Source: Streptomyces sp. CG1 (GTDB lineage: Bacteria > Actinomycetota > Actinomycetes > Streptomycetales > Streptomycetaceae). From it: a stretch of DNA of 64,000 bases. This document shows positions 53,743 through 62,834 of the stretch, one piece after another (position 1 is the first letter of the stretch; every line of letters begins with the position of its first letter). Both the position numbers and the translations under genes were made by a program. Location: assembly GCF_041080625.1 (NCBI RefSeq), contig NZ_CP163518.1, forward strand, positions 6,937,501 through 7,001,500, read 5' to 3'. The notes beneath the pieces were generated by a model. The model did not search any database. It had not been told where the DNA came from and saw only the letters and a program-made list of their open reading frames with translations.

Positions 53743-53769
53743 GGGGGTGCGGCCGACAGCCGCACCCCC
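53743..53769 (+). terminator. Terminator between the two secreted-protein genes
   Basis: GGGGGTGCGGC-CGACA-GCCGCACCCCC, a perfect 11-bp stem with a 5-nt loop, 42 bp after the first gene's stop. Confidence 0.9.
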
Positions 53770-53834
53770 GGACGGCCGGACCCGCAGGTCCAAGAAATTC
53801 CCGAAACCAATCTCCTCAAGAAACGAAATTCCTC

Positions 53835-54497
53835 ATGACCAGCAAGACCCGGAAGAGTGGCCTGGCGTTGGCCGCCGCGTCCATCCTGCTCCCCCTCGGC
53901 GGAATCCTGATCCCGGCAGGCGCCGCTGTCGCCGCCCCCGCACTGCACAGCGTGGGGTTCATGGCGGACGGTGACCACGGGCACGAGGGTGACCACCGGC
54001 ACCACGGGGACGACCACCACGAGGGGCACCACCGGCACGGGGACGGAGATCACGGCGACGACGACTACTGCCGCGCCGGCAACGCGACGGGCGGCAACGG
54101 CGGCGACGGCACCGGTGGCGACGCCACGGTCTGCACGGCTCCGGGTGGCATCGGCACCGGCGGCATGGGTGGCAGCGGCAGGGGCTCGTGCGGTGGCCGG
54201 GGTACCAACGGCCGCAACGGCACCGGCACCAACGGCAAGAACGGCCCCCCGTGCCCGGACCACCCGGCTCCCGACCCGGGCGAGACCGGCACCCCCGCCC
54301 CGTCCGACCCGGCCGGCCCCGCCCCGGCGGATCCCCCGTCCAACGGGGACCAGCCCTCGATGCAGAGCCACCCCGGCTCGGACTCCGGACAGTCGGATCC
54401 CGGACAGTCGGACTCCGGCCAGTCGGCCCAGGACCCGGCGTCCGCGCCCGCCCAGGACAGCTCCGGCGACACCTCCGGCGACGTCGTCGTCAACTGA
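53835..54497 (+). CDS. Secreted His-rich/Gly-rich low-complexity protein
   Basis: 220 aa. Signal peptide (GLALAAASILLPLGGILIP, cleavage near AAVAAPA), then a strongly His/Asp-rich segment (HGHEGDHRHHGDDHHEGHHR), then one GNATGGNGGDGTGGDATVC unit like the preceding protein's repeats, Gly/Asn-rich linker with a few Cys, and a Pro/Ser/Asp/Gln-rich tail. No sorting motif. The His cluster suggests metal binding. No obvious ribosome site before ATG 53835. Confidence 0.78.
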   Translation: MTSKTRKSGLALAAASILLPLGGILIPAGAAVAAPALHSVGFMADGDHGHEGDHRHHGDDHHEGHHRHGDGDHGDDDYCRAGNATGGNGGDGTGGDATVCTAPGGIGTGGMGGSGRGSCGGRGTNGRNGTGTNGKNGPPCPDHPAPDPGETGTPAPSDPAGPAPADPPSNGDQPSMQSHPGSDSGQSDPGQSDSGQSAQDPASAPAQDSSGDTSGDVVVN

Positions 54498-54515
54498 CGA
54501 CAGGAACCAGGCCCC

Positions 54516-54539
54516 CTGCCCCGCCGCCCGGCGGGGCAG
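54516..54539. terminator. Bidirectional terminator
   Basis: CTGCCCCGCC-GCCC-GGCGGGGCAG, a perfect 10-bp stem between convergent genes ending at 54497 and 54547. Confidence 0.9.
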
Positions 54540-54546
54540 ACCCGTG

Positions 54547-56901
54547 TCAGCCCTCCGCCAGCGACTGCTCCGCCCACACCGTCTTGCCGACCCGGTCGTG
54601 CCGGGTGCCCCAGCGGTCGGCCAGCTGCGCGACCAGCAGCAGACCCCGGCCGCCCTCGTCGAAGATACGGGCGCGCCGCATGTGCGGGGTGGTGCCGCTG
54701 GAGTCGTACACCTCGCAGATCAGGGTCGCGTCCCGGTGGATCAGCCGGAGCTGGATGGGCGGGCGGCCGTAACGCATCGCGTTGGTGACCAGCTCGCTGA
54801 CCATCAGCTCGGTGGTGAAGGCGGCCTCCTCCAGGCCCCACGCGGTCAGCTGGTCGTCGACCAGGTGGCGGGCGCGGTAGACGTCCGTGAGGTCGTTCCG
54901 CAGCTCCCAGGCGGCGACCCGGTCCTCGTGCAGGACCCGGGTGCGGGCGACGAGCAGGGCGATGTCGTCGTCCGGGCGGTGGCTCAGCAGCGCGGTGAGC
55001 ACATGGTCGCAGAGCGCGTCCAGCGACTGCGCCGGCCGGCCGAGCGCGGTGAACATCTTGTCCAGCGCCTCGTCGATGTCGTGCTCGCGGGCCTCGAACA
55101 GCCCGTTGGTGTAGAGCACGAGCAGGCTGCCCTCGGGCAGTTCGGTCTCGATGGCCTCGAACGGCAGCCCACCGAGCCCGAGCGGCGGTCCCGCGGGCAC
55201 GTCCACGAAGCGCACGGCGCCGTCCGGGGTGACCACGGCGGGCGGCGGATGCCCGGCCCGGGCCAGGGTGCAGTGGCGCGAGACCGGGTCGTAGACCGCG
55301 TAGAGACAGGTGGTGCCGATGCCGCCGGCGGTCTCGGCGGCCGGGTCCGCACTGCCCTCGTCGGCGGCGAGCCTGAGCACCAGATCGTCGAGGTGGGTGA
55401 GGAGTTCGTCGGCCGGCAGATCGACATCGGCGAGGGTGCGGACGGCGGTGCGCAGCCGGCCCATGGTGGCCGAGGCGCGGATGCCGTGGCCCACCACATC
55501 GCCCACGACGAGCGCGACGCGCGCCCCGGACAGCGGGATCACGTCGAACCAGTCGCCACCCACCCCGGCCCGGGTCGCGGCGGGCAGATAGCGAGTGGCG
55601 ATCTCCAGGGCCGCCTGCTCGGGCAGCGTGTGCGGGAGCAGGCTCTGCTGCAGCGCCATGGTGGTGGTGCGGGCCCGGGTGTAGGAGCGGGCCTGCCGGA
55701 TGCCGGCGGCCGCCCTGGCCGTGAACTCCTGCGTCAGCCGCAGCTCCTCCGGGCCGAAGGACCCCCGCCCGGGGCGCCGCCCGAAGAGAGCCACCCCGAG
55801 CGTGCTGCCCTGGACGAGCAGTGGCATCGCCAGCAGCGTCCGGGCCCCGGAGGCGCGCAGCCAGGCCGCGCCCGGGTCGGCCGCGGCCCACTCGGCGACG
55901 ACCGGGTCCGTCGTCTCGTACAGCAGCGGCCGGCCCGCCGCGAGGCACTGGGCCGGCGGAGAGTCCACCGGGCAGACGGTCGCCTCGCCCACGCCGGTGC
56001 CGTAGGCGGGTCCGGCGTCGTCCGGGACGACGCGCAGGGCGGCGCGGCGCAGTACGACCGGGCCGGAGGCGGGGTCCTCGTCCGCGTCGCGCGGGGAGTC
56101 CAGCAGGTCGACCGCCATGACGTCGGCGAGCCGGGGGACCGTGACCTCGCCGAGTTCCTGTGCGGCGCGGGCCTGGTCCGCCGCCGAGCCGACACGCGAG
56201 CCGCTCTCGCCCGGCGGGCGCTGCCGGCCGGTGGAGTCCGGGGCGGGTGCCTCCGTGGACAGACAGACGGCGCGCACGCGGCCGCCGGCGTCCTTCAGCG
56301 GGCTGAGCACGGCGGTACGGCCGAGCTGCGGGCCGAGCCGGGCCTGGGCCTCCTGCGGCCGGCCGGACTCCAGCGCCTCCCGCATCGACCGGTCGGTCTC
56401 CTCGCTCGCGGCGCCGGGCACGATGTGCGGCAGCCGCAGTCCGCGCATGGCGGCCTCGGGCAGGGCGAGGGCGTGCTCCATCCGGCGGTTGGCACGCACG
56501 AGCCGCAGATCGCCGTCGAAGATCGCCAGCGGGAAGGGGGACTGCAGGAAGGTCCACTCCTCCAGCGGTTCGCCGCGGGGCGGTTGCGGCCGGGCCGTCA
56601 CGGCGCTCACCACGAGCCAGTCGGTGACGCCGGCGGCCGAGGTCCGGCGGTGCGCGAGCACGCCCAGCTCCAGCAGCCGGCCGTCGCGGTGCCGCAGCGG
56701 GACGGTGCCGTTCCAGCGTTCGCGCCCGGCGACGATCCGCCGGGCCGTCGAGCCGTCGGCGGCGAGCAGCGCGGTGGCCGGCCGGCCGACGACAGCCGGG
56801 GAGTCGTAGCCGAGCAGCCGTTCCGCGCCCTCGCTCCAGCTCGTGAGGATGCCGTGCTCATCGATGGTGGCCGTGGCCGTGTATGTCGACTGTCGCTCCA
56901 T
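54547..56901 (-). CDS. PAS-GAF-PP2C-HATPase regulatory phosphatase/anti-sigma protein
   Basis: 784 aa. PAS-like domains (~5-100 TATATIDEHGILTSWSEGAE; ~115-210 FPLAIFDGDLRLVRANRRME), GAF-like domain (~260-400), SpoIIE PP2C domain (~410-635: QQSLLPHTLPEQAALEIATR, GVGGDWFDVIPLSGARVALV, VGDVVGHGIRASATMGRLR, LARAGHPPPAVVTPDG) and C-terminal RsbW-like HATPase (~650-784: ELMVSELVTNAMRYGRPPIQ, DEGGRGLLLVAQLADRWGTR). Both arms of a partner switch, kinase and phosphatase, sit in one polypeptide controlled by PAS/GAF sensors. Cytosolic. Common architecture in Streptomyces. Confidence 0.95.
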   Translation of the reverse strand: MERQSTYTATATIDEHGILTSWSEGAERLLGYDSPAVVGRPATALLAADGSTARRIVAGRERWNGTVPLRHRDGRLLELGVLAHRRTSAAGVTDWLVVSAVTARPQPPRGEPLEEWTFLQSPFPLAIFDGDLRLVRANRRMEHALALPEAAMRGLRLPHIVPGAASEETDRSMREALESGRPQEAQARLGPQLGRTAVLSPLKDAGGRVRAVCLSTEAPAPDSTGRQRPPGESGSRVGSAADQARAAQELGEVTVPRLADVMAVDLLDSPRDADEDPASGPVVLRRAALRVVPDDAGPAYGTGVGEATVCPVDSPPAQCLAAGRPLLYETTDPVVAEWAAADPGAAWLRASGARTLLAMPLLVQGSTLGVALFGRRPGRGSFGPEELRLTQEFTARAAAGIRQARSYTRARTTTMALQQSLLPHTLPEQAALEIATRYLPAATRAGVGGDWFDVIPLSGARVALVVGDVVGHGIRASATMGRLRTAVRTLADVDLPADELLTHLDDLVLRLAADEGSADPAAETAGGIGTTCLYAVYDPVSRHCTLARAGHPPPAVVTPDGAVRFVDVPAGPPLGLGGLPFEAIETELPEGSLLVLYTNGLFEAREHDIDEALDKMFTALGRPAQSLDALCDHVLTALLSHRPDDDIALLVARTRVLHEDRVAAWELRNDLTDVYRARHLVDDQLTAWGLEEAAFTTELMVSELVTNAMRYGRPPIQLRLIHRDATLICEVYDSSGTTPHMRRARIFDEGGRGLLLVAQLADRWGTRHDRVGKTVWAEQSLAEG

Positions 56902-57244
56902 CGCCGATCATCTCGCCCTTGCTCGGCAGGCTCTACTGACCAGCATGATCCCGACCGGCGCGGAGCACCAACGCGGAGCACCGACGCAGTCACCGGGGGA
57001 ACGGCCACGGCGCGCCCCAGCTGCGGCTGGCCGTTGGCCGGCGCCCGCACCCGGTCCAGCGCCCTGCTTGTTGTGCTTGCCCGGTGGGCCGCAGCGTCTG
57101 ACAGCGGCCTCCGGCCGCGGGCCGGACCTCCCGCCGAGGGGGCGTTGTCCTAGCCGTTCGCCAGCGCCTGTACCCGGTCCAGCGCCCCGTTGCTGTGCTT
57201 GTCCGGGGGCCACCCCCCGGACCCCCGGCCGAGGGGGCGTTGTC
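56902..57244. other. 343-bp region with copies of the lysozyme gene's 3' end
   Basis: Downstream of the GH25 gene and upstream of the PAS-PP2C gene (both leftward). It contains one good and one degraded extra copy of the last lysozyme codons plus a GC-rich hairpin (see repeat). No other gene seen. The promoter of the PAS-PP2C gene should be near 56902-56990. Confidence 0.6.
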
Positions 57245-57290
57245 CTAGCCGTTCGCCAGCGCCTGCACCCGGTCCAGCGCCCCGTTGAAC
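57027..57290. repeat. Tandem ~95-bp repeat of the GH25 3' coding end plus terminator
   Basis: The block CGAGGGGGCGTTGTCCTAGC followed by CGTTCGCCAGCGCCTG and the NGALDRVQALANG codons occurs at 57135-57192 and again at 57230-57287, 95 bp apart. A third, degraded copy lies near 57027-57080. The intervening CCGGGGGTCC/GGCCCCCGG-type hairpin (about 57202-57230) is likely the terminator and is duplicated with it. Confidence 0.8.
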
Positions 57291-58078
57291 TTGTCGTGGT
57301 CGCCGACGGTCGGGCCGGAGGAGGTGTACTGCCACATCGTGCAGTACGACCAGCCGGCCGGCAGCGTCCCCGGGTCGGAGGCGTAGCGGGCGATCCACAG
57401 CGGGTTGTCCGCCGCGAAGCCGCCGTAGTTCCCGGTGCAGTCGCTCCACCAGCTGGTCGCCGTGTAGATCACGGGATAGCGGCTGGTCAGCGACTTGTAG
57501 GTGGTGATGAAGTCGGCGATCCAGCTGACCATCTGGCTCGCGCTCCTGCCGTAGCACTCGGCCCCGTACGGGTTCCACTCGATGTCGAGCGCGCCGGGGA
57601 GGGTCTTGCCGTCCTTGGACCAGCCGCCGCCGTGGCTGACGAAGTAGCTCGCCTGGGCGGCGCCGCTGGTGGTGTCCGGGGTCGCGAAGTGGTACGAGCC
57701 GCGGATCATGCCCACGTCGTACGAGCCGTTGTACTGCTGCGCGAAGTACGGATTCGTGTAGTACGTGCCCTCCGTCGCCTTGGTGTAGGCCCAGCGCACC
57801 CCGCTGCTCCACAGGGTCGACCAGGCGACGTTGCCCTGATAGGCGGAGACGTCCACGCCCTCGGTCTGGGTGACCACACCGGAGGTGGGGGCTCCGTGCC
57901 GTCCGTCGTGCGCGGGGACGCCCATGCCCATGTGGGCGGAGCCGCGGCTGGGCCTGGTCGCGGCGTGGGCAGAGGTGAGGGGAAGGGTCAGGGACAGCGC
58001 CGCGAGGAGGGCCGTGACGAGGACGGCGAGCGGGCGTGGTCGGACGGGACGGTCGGAGCCGGGTCTGTGCACGGACAT
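57245..58078 (-). CDS. Secreted GH25 lysozyme (muramidase)
   Basis: 277 aa from ATG 58078 (GGAGG 7 nt upstream). Signal peptide (LAVLVTALLAALSLTLPLTS, cleavage near AHAA), then a GH25 domain: GVDVSAYQGNVAWSTLWSSG, YTKATEGTYYTNPYFAQQYN, GMIRGSYHFATPDTTSGAAQ, LPGALDIEWNPYG and PVIYTATSWWSDCTGNYGG. The catalytic acid pair D-x-E is in LDIEWNP. It ends with FNGALDRVQALANG. It cleaves the muramic acid glycosidic bond in peptidoglycan. No cell-wall-binding module. Confidence 0.96.
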   Translation of the reverse strand: MSVHRPGSDRPVRPRPLAVLVTALLAALSLTLPLTSAHAATRPSRGSAHMGMGVPAHDGRHGAPTSGVVTQTEGVDVSAYQGNVAWSTLWSSGVRWAYTKATEGTYYTNPYFAQQYNGSYDVGMIRGSYHFATPDTTSGAAQASYFVSHGGGWSKDGKTLPGALDIEWNPYGAECYGRSASQMVSWIADFITTYKSLTSRYPVIYTATSWWSDCTGNYGGFAADNPLWIARYASDPGTLPAGWSYCTMWQYTSSGPTVGDHDKFNGALDRVQALANG

Positions 58079-58319
58079 GACGTGCCTCCGGGGAGTGGGG
58101 GAGGGGAGGGGGAACGTGGCAGTGACCGTGAACCGATGCCGCACTGGCGTGGGCATGCCATTGATGGCCTGATAAAGAAGCTACGCACGTAGATGACGGC
58201 GTGGGAAGGGGGTCCGGGCGCCGTCGTTGGTCTACGCCTGCGAAATACTTACAGAGCTGCGGCAATGACGACTTTTGGCAGAAACTTTCAGGACCGCGAA
58301 ACCGAGCAGGGGTGCTGAC

Positions 58320-58811
58320 GTGCACGAGGACGGAAACGGCGACGCACACGGCGGCGCCCACCAGGTGACACCCAGTGGTGCAGACCAGGAATTCCTGGCA
58401 CTGGAGCGGGAGTTGACCGTGCTGTTGCGGCGGGCCCGGGCCAACCAGGGCGAGATGGCCCGCGAGGTCCATCCCGACCTGGAGTCCTCCGCGTACGGCC
58501 TGCTCATCCGGCTGGACGAGTGCGGCGGCCAGCGGGCCACGGAACTCGCCGGCTACATCGGCGTCGGCAAGGCCACCATGTCCCGCCAGCTACGGGCCCT
58601 GGAGGAACTGGGCCTGATCGCCCGGGAACCCGACCCGGCCGACGGCCGCGCCTGGCTCGTCACCCTGACCGACGAGGGACGCGGCCGCGTCGGCAAGGTC
58701 CGCGAGGCGCGCCGGGCCCGCTACGTCAGCCAGCTCGCCCACTGGGACCGCAGGGAGGTCTCGGAACTGGCCCGGCTGCTGCACCAGTTGAACGGGGTCA
58801 TGGAGAAGTAG
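58320..58811 (+). CDS. MarR-family regulator
   Basis: 163 aa from GTG 58320 (AGGGG 7 nt upstream); the frame is open 15 codons further up. Winged helix: LESSAYGLLIRLDECGGQRA, TELAGYIGVGKATMSRQLRA, LEELGLIAREPDPADGRAWL, VTLTDEGRGRV. N-terminal ~30 residues are polar (DGNGDAHGGAHQ). Divergent from the GH25 lysozyme across ~240 bp. It may regulate itself or the lysozyme gene; ligand unknown. Confidence 0.92.
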   Translation: MHEDGNGDAHGGAHQVTPSGADQEFLALERELTVLLRRARANQGEMAREVHPDLESSAYGLLIRLDECGGQRATELAGYIGVGKATMSRQLRALEELGLIAREPDPADGRAWLVTLTDEGRGRVGKVREARRARYVSQLAHWDRREVSELARLLHQLNGVMEK

Positions 58812-58850
58812 GGCGAAGTGGGGCGAAGTCCGGCGGAGCCGGGCGAGCGC

Positions 58851-59639
58851 TCACAGTTCCGCGTACACCACCGTCGCGTCGTCGTGCGTCTTGCTCCGCC
58901 GCAGGAACGCCCGCTCCTCCCGGTCCGCCGTCTCCAGCTCCCGCACCCGGTCCACCAGCGACCGGGCGCCCTCCTTCGCGACCATCTCGAACAGGGCCGT
59001 CCAGTCGCCCTCGTGGAACTTCTCCGTCCAGCGGGTCGCGCCGTCCGTCAGTGCGGCCAGGGCGCGCACCTCGCGGCGGGGCACCGTGCCGGCGACCGCG
59101 CGGGCGGCCACCGAGGGGTCGGCGGCGGCCGTGAAGAATCCGCCCTCCTTGTTGCGCAGTGTGGCGTCCACCTGCGCCTCGGTGGCGAGTGCGGAGCGCG
59201 GCAGCCGGTCCAGCCGGTCGTCCAGGACCGGGGTCACCGTGCCGTCGGGACCTTGCAGCAGCAGTGCGGAGTCGGACAGCACCAGGTACTCGACCGCGTC
59301 GGCGGACCAGCGGGCCAGGGCGACAGTCGCCTGAGGAGTTCGCGGGTGAGAAAGTTCACAGGTTTGCGCATGGGCCTCGGCGGTGCGGCCGATCGCCCGC
59401 GCGAGAACCTCCGGGAGCGTCAGATCTCTGCTCGAAACGGTCAGTTCGGTCAGCGCGCCGCCGAGGCGCGCGGTGAACCAGGGGACCGAATGCAGACACC
59501 CCGTCTCGCCCTTCGGCGGAGTCACTCCGTCCAGGACGATCACGCAACCTCCCTGCCCGGAGGCGGGTAGTCCGACACCGGCGAAGTCCTCGTTGGGGCG
59601 GTTCGCGTCACCGGGTTCCGAAACGAGATCAGTTCGCAT
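58851..59639 (-). CDS. PP2C-like protein phosphatase domain protein
   Basis: 262 aa from ATG 59639. PP2C-like pattern: SEPGDANRPNEDFAGVG, GCVIVLDGVTPPKGE, TPQATVALARWSADAVEYLV with LSDSALLL, ALTDGATRWTEKF, SKTHDDATVVYAEL at the C-terminus. It lacks the usual DGMGG but keeps D residues at the expected places, so metal-dependent phosphatase activity is probable but not certain. Convergent with the MarR gene (40 bp apart). Confidence 0.8.
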   Translation of the reverse strand: MRTDLVSEPGDANRPNEDFAGVGLPASGQGGCVIVLDGVTPPKGETGCLHSVPWFTARLGGALTELTVSSRDLTLPEVLARAIGRTAEAHAQTCELSHPRTPQATVALARWSADAVEYLVLSDSALLLQGPDGTVTPVLDDRLDRLPRSALATEAQVDATLRNKEGGFFTAAADPSVAARAVAGTVPRREVRALAALTDGATRWTEKFHEGDWTALFEMVAKEGARSLVDRVRELETADREERAFLRRSKTHDDATVVYAEL

Positions 59640-60011
59640 TCGGCCAGTCTGCACGACCCCTTCACAGAACTCGCCAAAGGCTGGCAACCGCCCTCGAATT
59701 GATACGACCTCGCAGGTCAGCCGCCTGTTTTGGGAGGGAATGAGCGGCTCCGGCCAGGCGTGGTGGCGAATACTGCCAAAGCCTGCCGCGCGCGTCCAAC
59801 CGGCGTGCCGCGCATGAGACGCGCCCGCCCCACAGGAACTTGCCCGCCAACTCTCCTCCGATGTTCACTCCTTCGGGTGGCGGGTCAGGTGATGCACGAC
59901 CACTGCCCACCGGCGCTGGGAGGGTCGGGAACCGTACGAACCGGGTGTAGGCACCACTTGGCACAGGGCTGACGGGGCACCACCCGGACCCTTGGGTAGA
60001 CGAGTTCAGGA
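59640..60011. other. 372-bp divergent region upstream of the conservon
   Basis: Separates the PP2C-like gene and cvnA. It should contain both promoters. Nothing gene-like or strongly palindromic was recognised. Confidence 0.4.
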
Positions 60012-62834
60012 ATGCGAGCACCGGTGCAGATGAAGCGGCCTCGGCGCACAGGCAGGCAGACGGCCCCCGAAGGGACCGCCCAGCAGGACCCCGTGGGCAC
60101 CGGCCGCCCCACCCATGTGCGCACCCGGCTGATCGTCGCCGTCGCCGTGGTGGCCGCCGCCGTCGCGGGCGCCGGCGTGCCCTCCCTGCTCACCGCCTCC
60201 CAGGACGTCAGCGACTCCCAGGACCTGGTGACGCTGGCCGGCCGCACCGAGGACGCCCTCGTCCTCGCGCACTCCCTGGCCGACGAGCGCGATGAGGTCA
60301 CCTCCTACATCGCGGCGGGGCGGCCCAAGGCGAAAGCCCCCTCCGAGGACCGCAGTGCGCGGGTCGACCGGCAGGTCGAGGACCTGCGCGCCGAGAGCGA
60401 CACCCCGTCGGATCTGCGGGGCGAGCTCGACGGCATCGCCGCCGTCCGGCACGACGCCCTCACCGGCAAGAGCAGCGCCCTCCAGGCCCACCAGGCCTAC
60501 TCGGCCGCCATCACCGAACTGCACCGGCTCGCCGAGCAGCTCGCCGACCAGACGCCCCCGCGCGCCGGTTCCGGCGCCCACGCGCTCGCCGAACTGGACT
60601 CCGCCGTCCAGCAGTCCGCCGCCGCCCGCGGCCTGCTGCTGGCCGCGCTGAACGTGCCGTCGAGCACCCAGACGGTGATCAACCCCGTCACGGGCCTGCC
60701 CACCACGACCGCCACTTCCTCCTCGGCGGACAGGAAGCAGCGCGACGAGCTGACCGCCGCCGCCCAGCAGGCCCGGCTGCGCGCCGACACGGCCCTCGCC
60801 GACTTCCGCGCCACCGCCCCCAAGACGGCCGTCGACTCCTACGACTCCACGGTCACCGGCGGGGATGTCAACTCGGCGGACAAGTACCTGGCCACGCTCA
60901 CCGACCAGCCGACGCTGGCCGAGAGCGAGCTGACCACCAGCACCAAGAAGCTGGACGCGGCCCTGTCCGCCCGCGTCGACCTGATGCGCGGCGTCGAATC
61001 GGCCCTCTACGACCACCGCACCAAGGACATGGCGCAACTCCGGGACGACGACGTCACGGCCCTGGAGATCCGTATCGCCGTGCTGGGCGCCCTGATGCTG
61101 GTGGCCGTAGGCCTCGCCACGGCCATGGCCCGCACTCTGACGCGCCCCCTGTCGGCCCTGCGGCGCGGCTCGGCCCGGCTGGTGGAGTCCGGGGACCCGG
61201 CCGCCCAGGAGCCGATTGCCTTCACCGGCCGCAACGACGAGTTCGCCCAGGTCGTCCGCTCGGTCAACGCCTTGCACGCGCACGCGGCCGCCCTGCACGA
61301 GCAGACCGTCATCGCGCACGAGCGGGTCACCACCCTGGAGACCGACCGCAAGCACTTGGTCGGCCAGCGGCAGAAGATGGCCGACGCCCGCGAGGCCCTC
61401 CAGGCCGAGCTGGGACAGGCCGCCGAGCAGCTGGAGCGGCTGCGCACCAACATCGGCGGCACGTTCGTGAACCTCTCGCTGCGCACCCTCGGCCTGGTCG
61501 AACGCCAGCTCGCGGTCATTGAGGGCCTGGAGGAACGCGAACAGGACCCCGACCGCCTCGCCACCCTCTTCAAGCTGGACCACTTCGCCACGGTCATGCG
61601 CCGGCACAGCGAGAACCTGCTGGTGCTGGCCGGCGCCGAGCACGTCCAGCAGCACCACGGCGCGGTTCCGCTGGTCGACGTGGTCCGGGCGGGCGTCAGC
61701 GAGATCGAGCGCTACGAACGCGTCCGCATCGCCGCGCTCCCGCCGCACGCCCACGTGGCGGGCTTCGCCGCCGACGACCTCTCCCACCTGCTGGCCGAAC
61801 TGATGGAGAACGCCACCTCGTTCTCCCCGCCGGAGCTGCCGGTGGAGGTCTCCGGCTGGCTGCTGGAGAGCGGCGAGGTGATGCTGTCGGTCCAGGACGA
61901 GGGCATCGGCATGGCGACCGACCGGCTGGACCGCCTCAACACCCGCCTCGCCGACTTCGACCCCGAGTCGCCGTACGACCAGGAGACCGCGGACGGCCTC
62001 GGCCTCGGCCTGTATGTCGTCGCCCGCCTCGCCCACCGCCACGGTGTCCGGGTGCAGCTGCGTGAGCAGAAGCAGGGCGGCATCGCCGCGGTCGTCGTCC
62101 TGCCGGCCGCCCTCCTGGCCGAGGCCCCGCCGGCCGCGCTGCCCCCGCAGACCACCTCCATGAGCACCACGGCCACCTTCTCCCTCCCGGGCGCCGACGC
62201 CGAGGTCAACTCCAACGTCCTGCACGCCCGCACCAAGGACACGGACCTGTTGGTCGCGTTGGCGGAACGGGCGGTCCAGGACGCCTCGGACGACGTGGTC
62301 GAGGGGGATCCCGCCGAAGTCGCGGAACACGCGGTCCATGAACAGGCCGCTCCGGTCACCCAGGACACGGAGACCCGCCCGAAGGCCCCGGCGGAAACGT
62401 TCGCCGAGTCGACGATGGAGCTGCTGCTCCCGGACATCACGGCCATGCCGGCCATGACACCCGGCCGAGCGGATTCGGAGCCCACGGCCCCGGCGGCCGC
62501 CGATGGCGGGGACGCCCCACAGGGGCCACCCGCACTCGACGACGAATGCAGTACGGCTGGTGCCGGTGGGAGCGAAATCCCCGCCGAAGGCGAAGCCGAG
62601 GCGGTAACGGCGAAGGGCCTGCCCAAGCGCACCCCCAAGATCACCGCACCGGCCGCCACCCCGCCCCGCCAGCGCGGCACAGGCGTCGACGCCGAAGCCC
62701 TCCGCCGGAGACTCGGCGGCTTCCGCAGCGGCGCCCAGGCCGGCTACCGCGACGTAGAGGCGGAGATCGCCGAACAGACCGGCCAGTTCAGGACACCAAC
62801 TACGGGGGGCACCGTCGAGGAGGCAAGTAGTTGA
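60012..62834 (+). CDS. cvnA: Conservon sensor kinase CvnA (nitrate/nitrite-sensing-like domain)
   Basis: 940 aa. An N-terminal membrane segment (LIVAVAVVAAAVAGAGVPSL), a ~260-residue extracellular NIT-type helical domain, a second membrane segment (LEIRIAVLGALMLVAVGLAT), HAMP and HATPase (LLAELMENATSFSPPELPVE, VQDEGIGMATDRLDRLNTRL, GLGLGLYVVARLAHRHGV) follow. A ~230-residue disordered Ala/Glu/Pro tail ends it. CvnA proteins head cvnABCD operons and resemble a GPCR-like complex at the membrane. Start ATG 60012 or 60030 is ambiguous. Its stop overlaps the TTG of cvnB. Confidence 0.93.
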   Translation: MRAPVQMKRPRRTGRQTAPEGTAQQDPVGTGRPTHVRTRLIVAVAVVAAAVAGAGVPSLLTASQDVSDSQDLVTLAGRTEDALVLAHSLADERDEVTSYIAAGRPKAKAPSEDRSARVDRQVEDLRAESDTPSDLRGELDGIAAVRHDALTGKSSALQAHQAYSAAITELHRLAEQLADQTPPRAGSGAHALAELDSAVQQSAAARGLLLAALNVPSSTQTVINPVTGLPTTTATSSSADRKQRDELTAAAQQARLRADTALADFRATAPKTAVDSYDSTVTGGDVNSADKYLATLTDQPTLAESELTTSTKKLDAALSARVDLMRGVESALYDHRTKDMAQLRDDDVTALEIRIAVLGALMLVAVGLATAMARTLTRPLSALRRGSARLVESGDPAAQEPIAFTGRNDEFAQVVRSVNALHAHAAALHEQTVIAHERVTTLETDRKHLVGQRQKMADAREALQAELGQAAEQLERLRTNIGGTFVNLSLRTLGLVERQLAVIEGLEEREQDPDRLATLFKLDHFATVMRRHSENLLVLAGAEHVQQHHGAVPLVDVVRAGVSEIERYERVRIAALPPHAHVAGFAADDLSHLLAELMENATSFSPPELPVEVSGWLLESGEVMLSVQDEGIGMATDRLDRLNTRLADFDPESPYDQETADGLGLGLYVVARLAHRHGVRVQLREQKQGGIAAVVVLPAALLAEAPPAALPPQTTSMSTTATFSLPGADAEVNSNVLHARTKDTDLLVALAERAVQDASDDVVEGDPAEVAEHAVHEQAAPVTQDTETRPKAPAETFAESTMELLLPDITAMPAMTPGRADSEPTAPAAADGGDAPQGPPALDDECSTAGAGGSEIPAEGEAEAVTAKGLPKRTPKITAPAATPPRQRGTGVDAEALRRRLGGFRSGAQAGYRDVEAEIAEQTGQFRTPTTGGTVEEASS

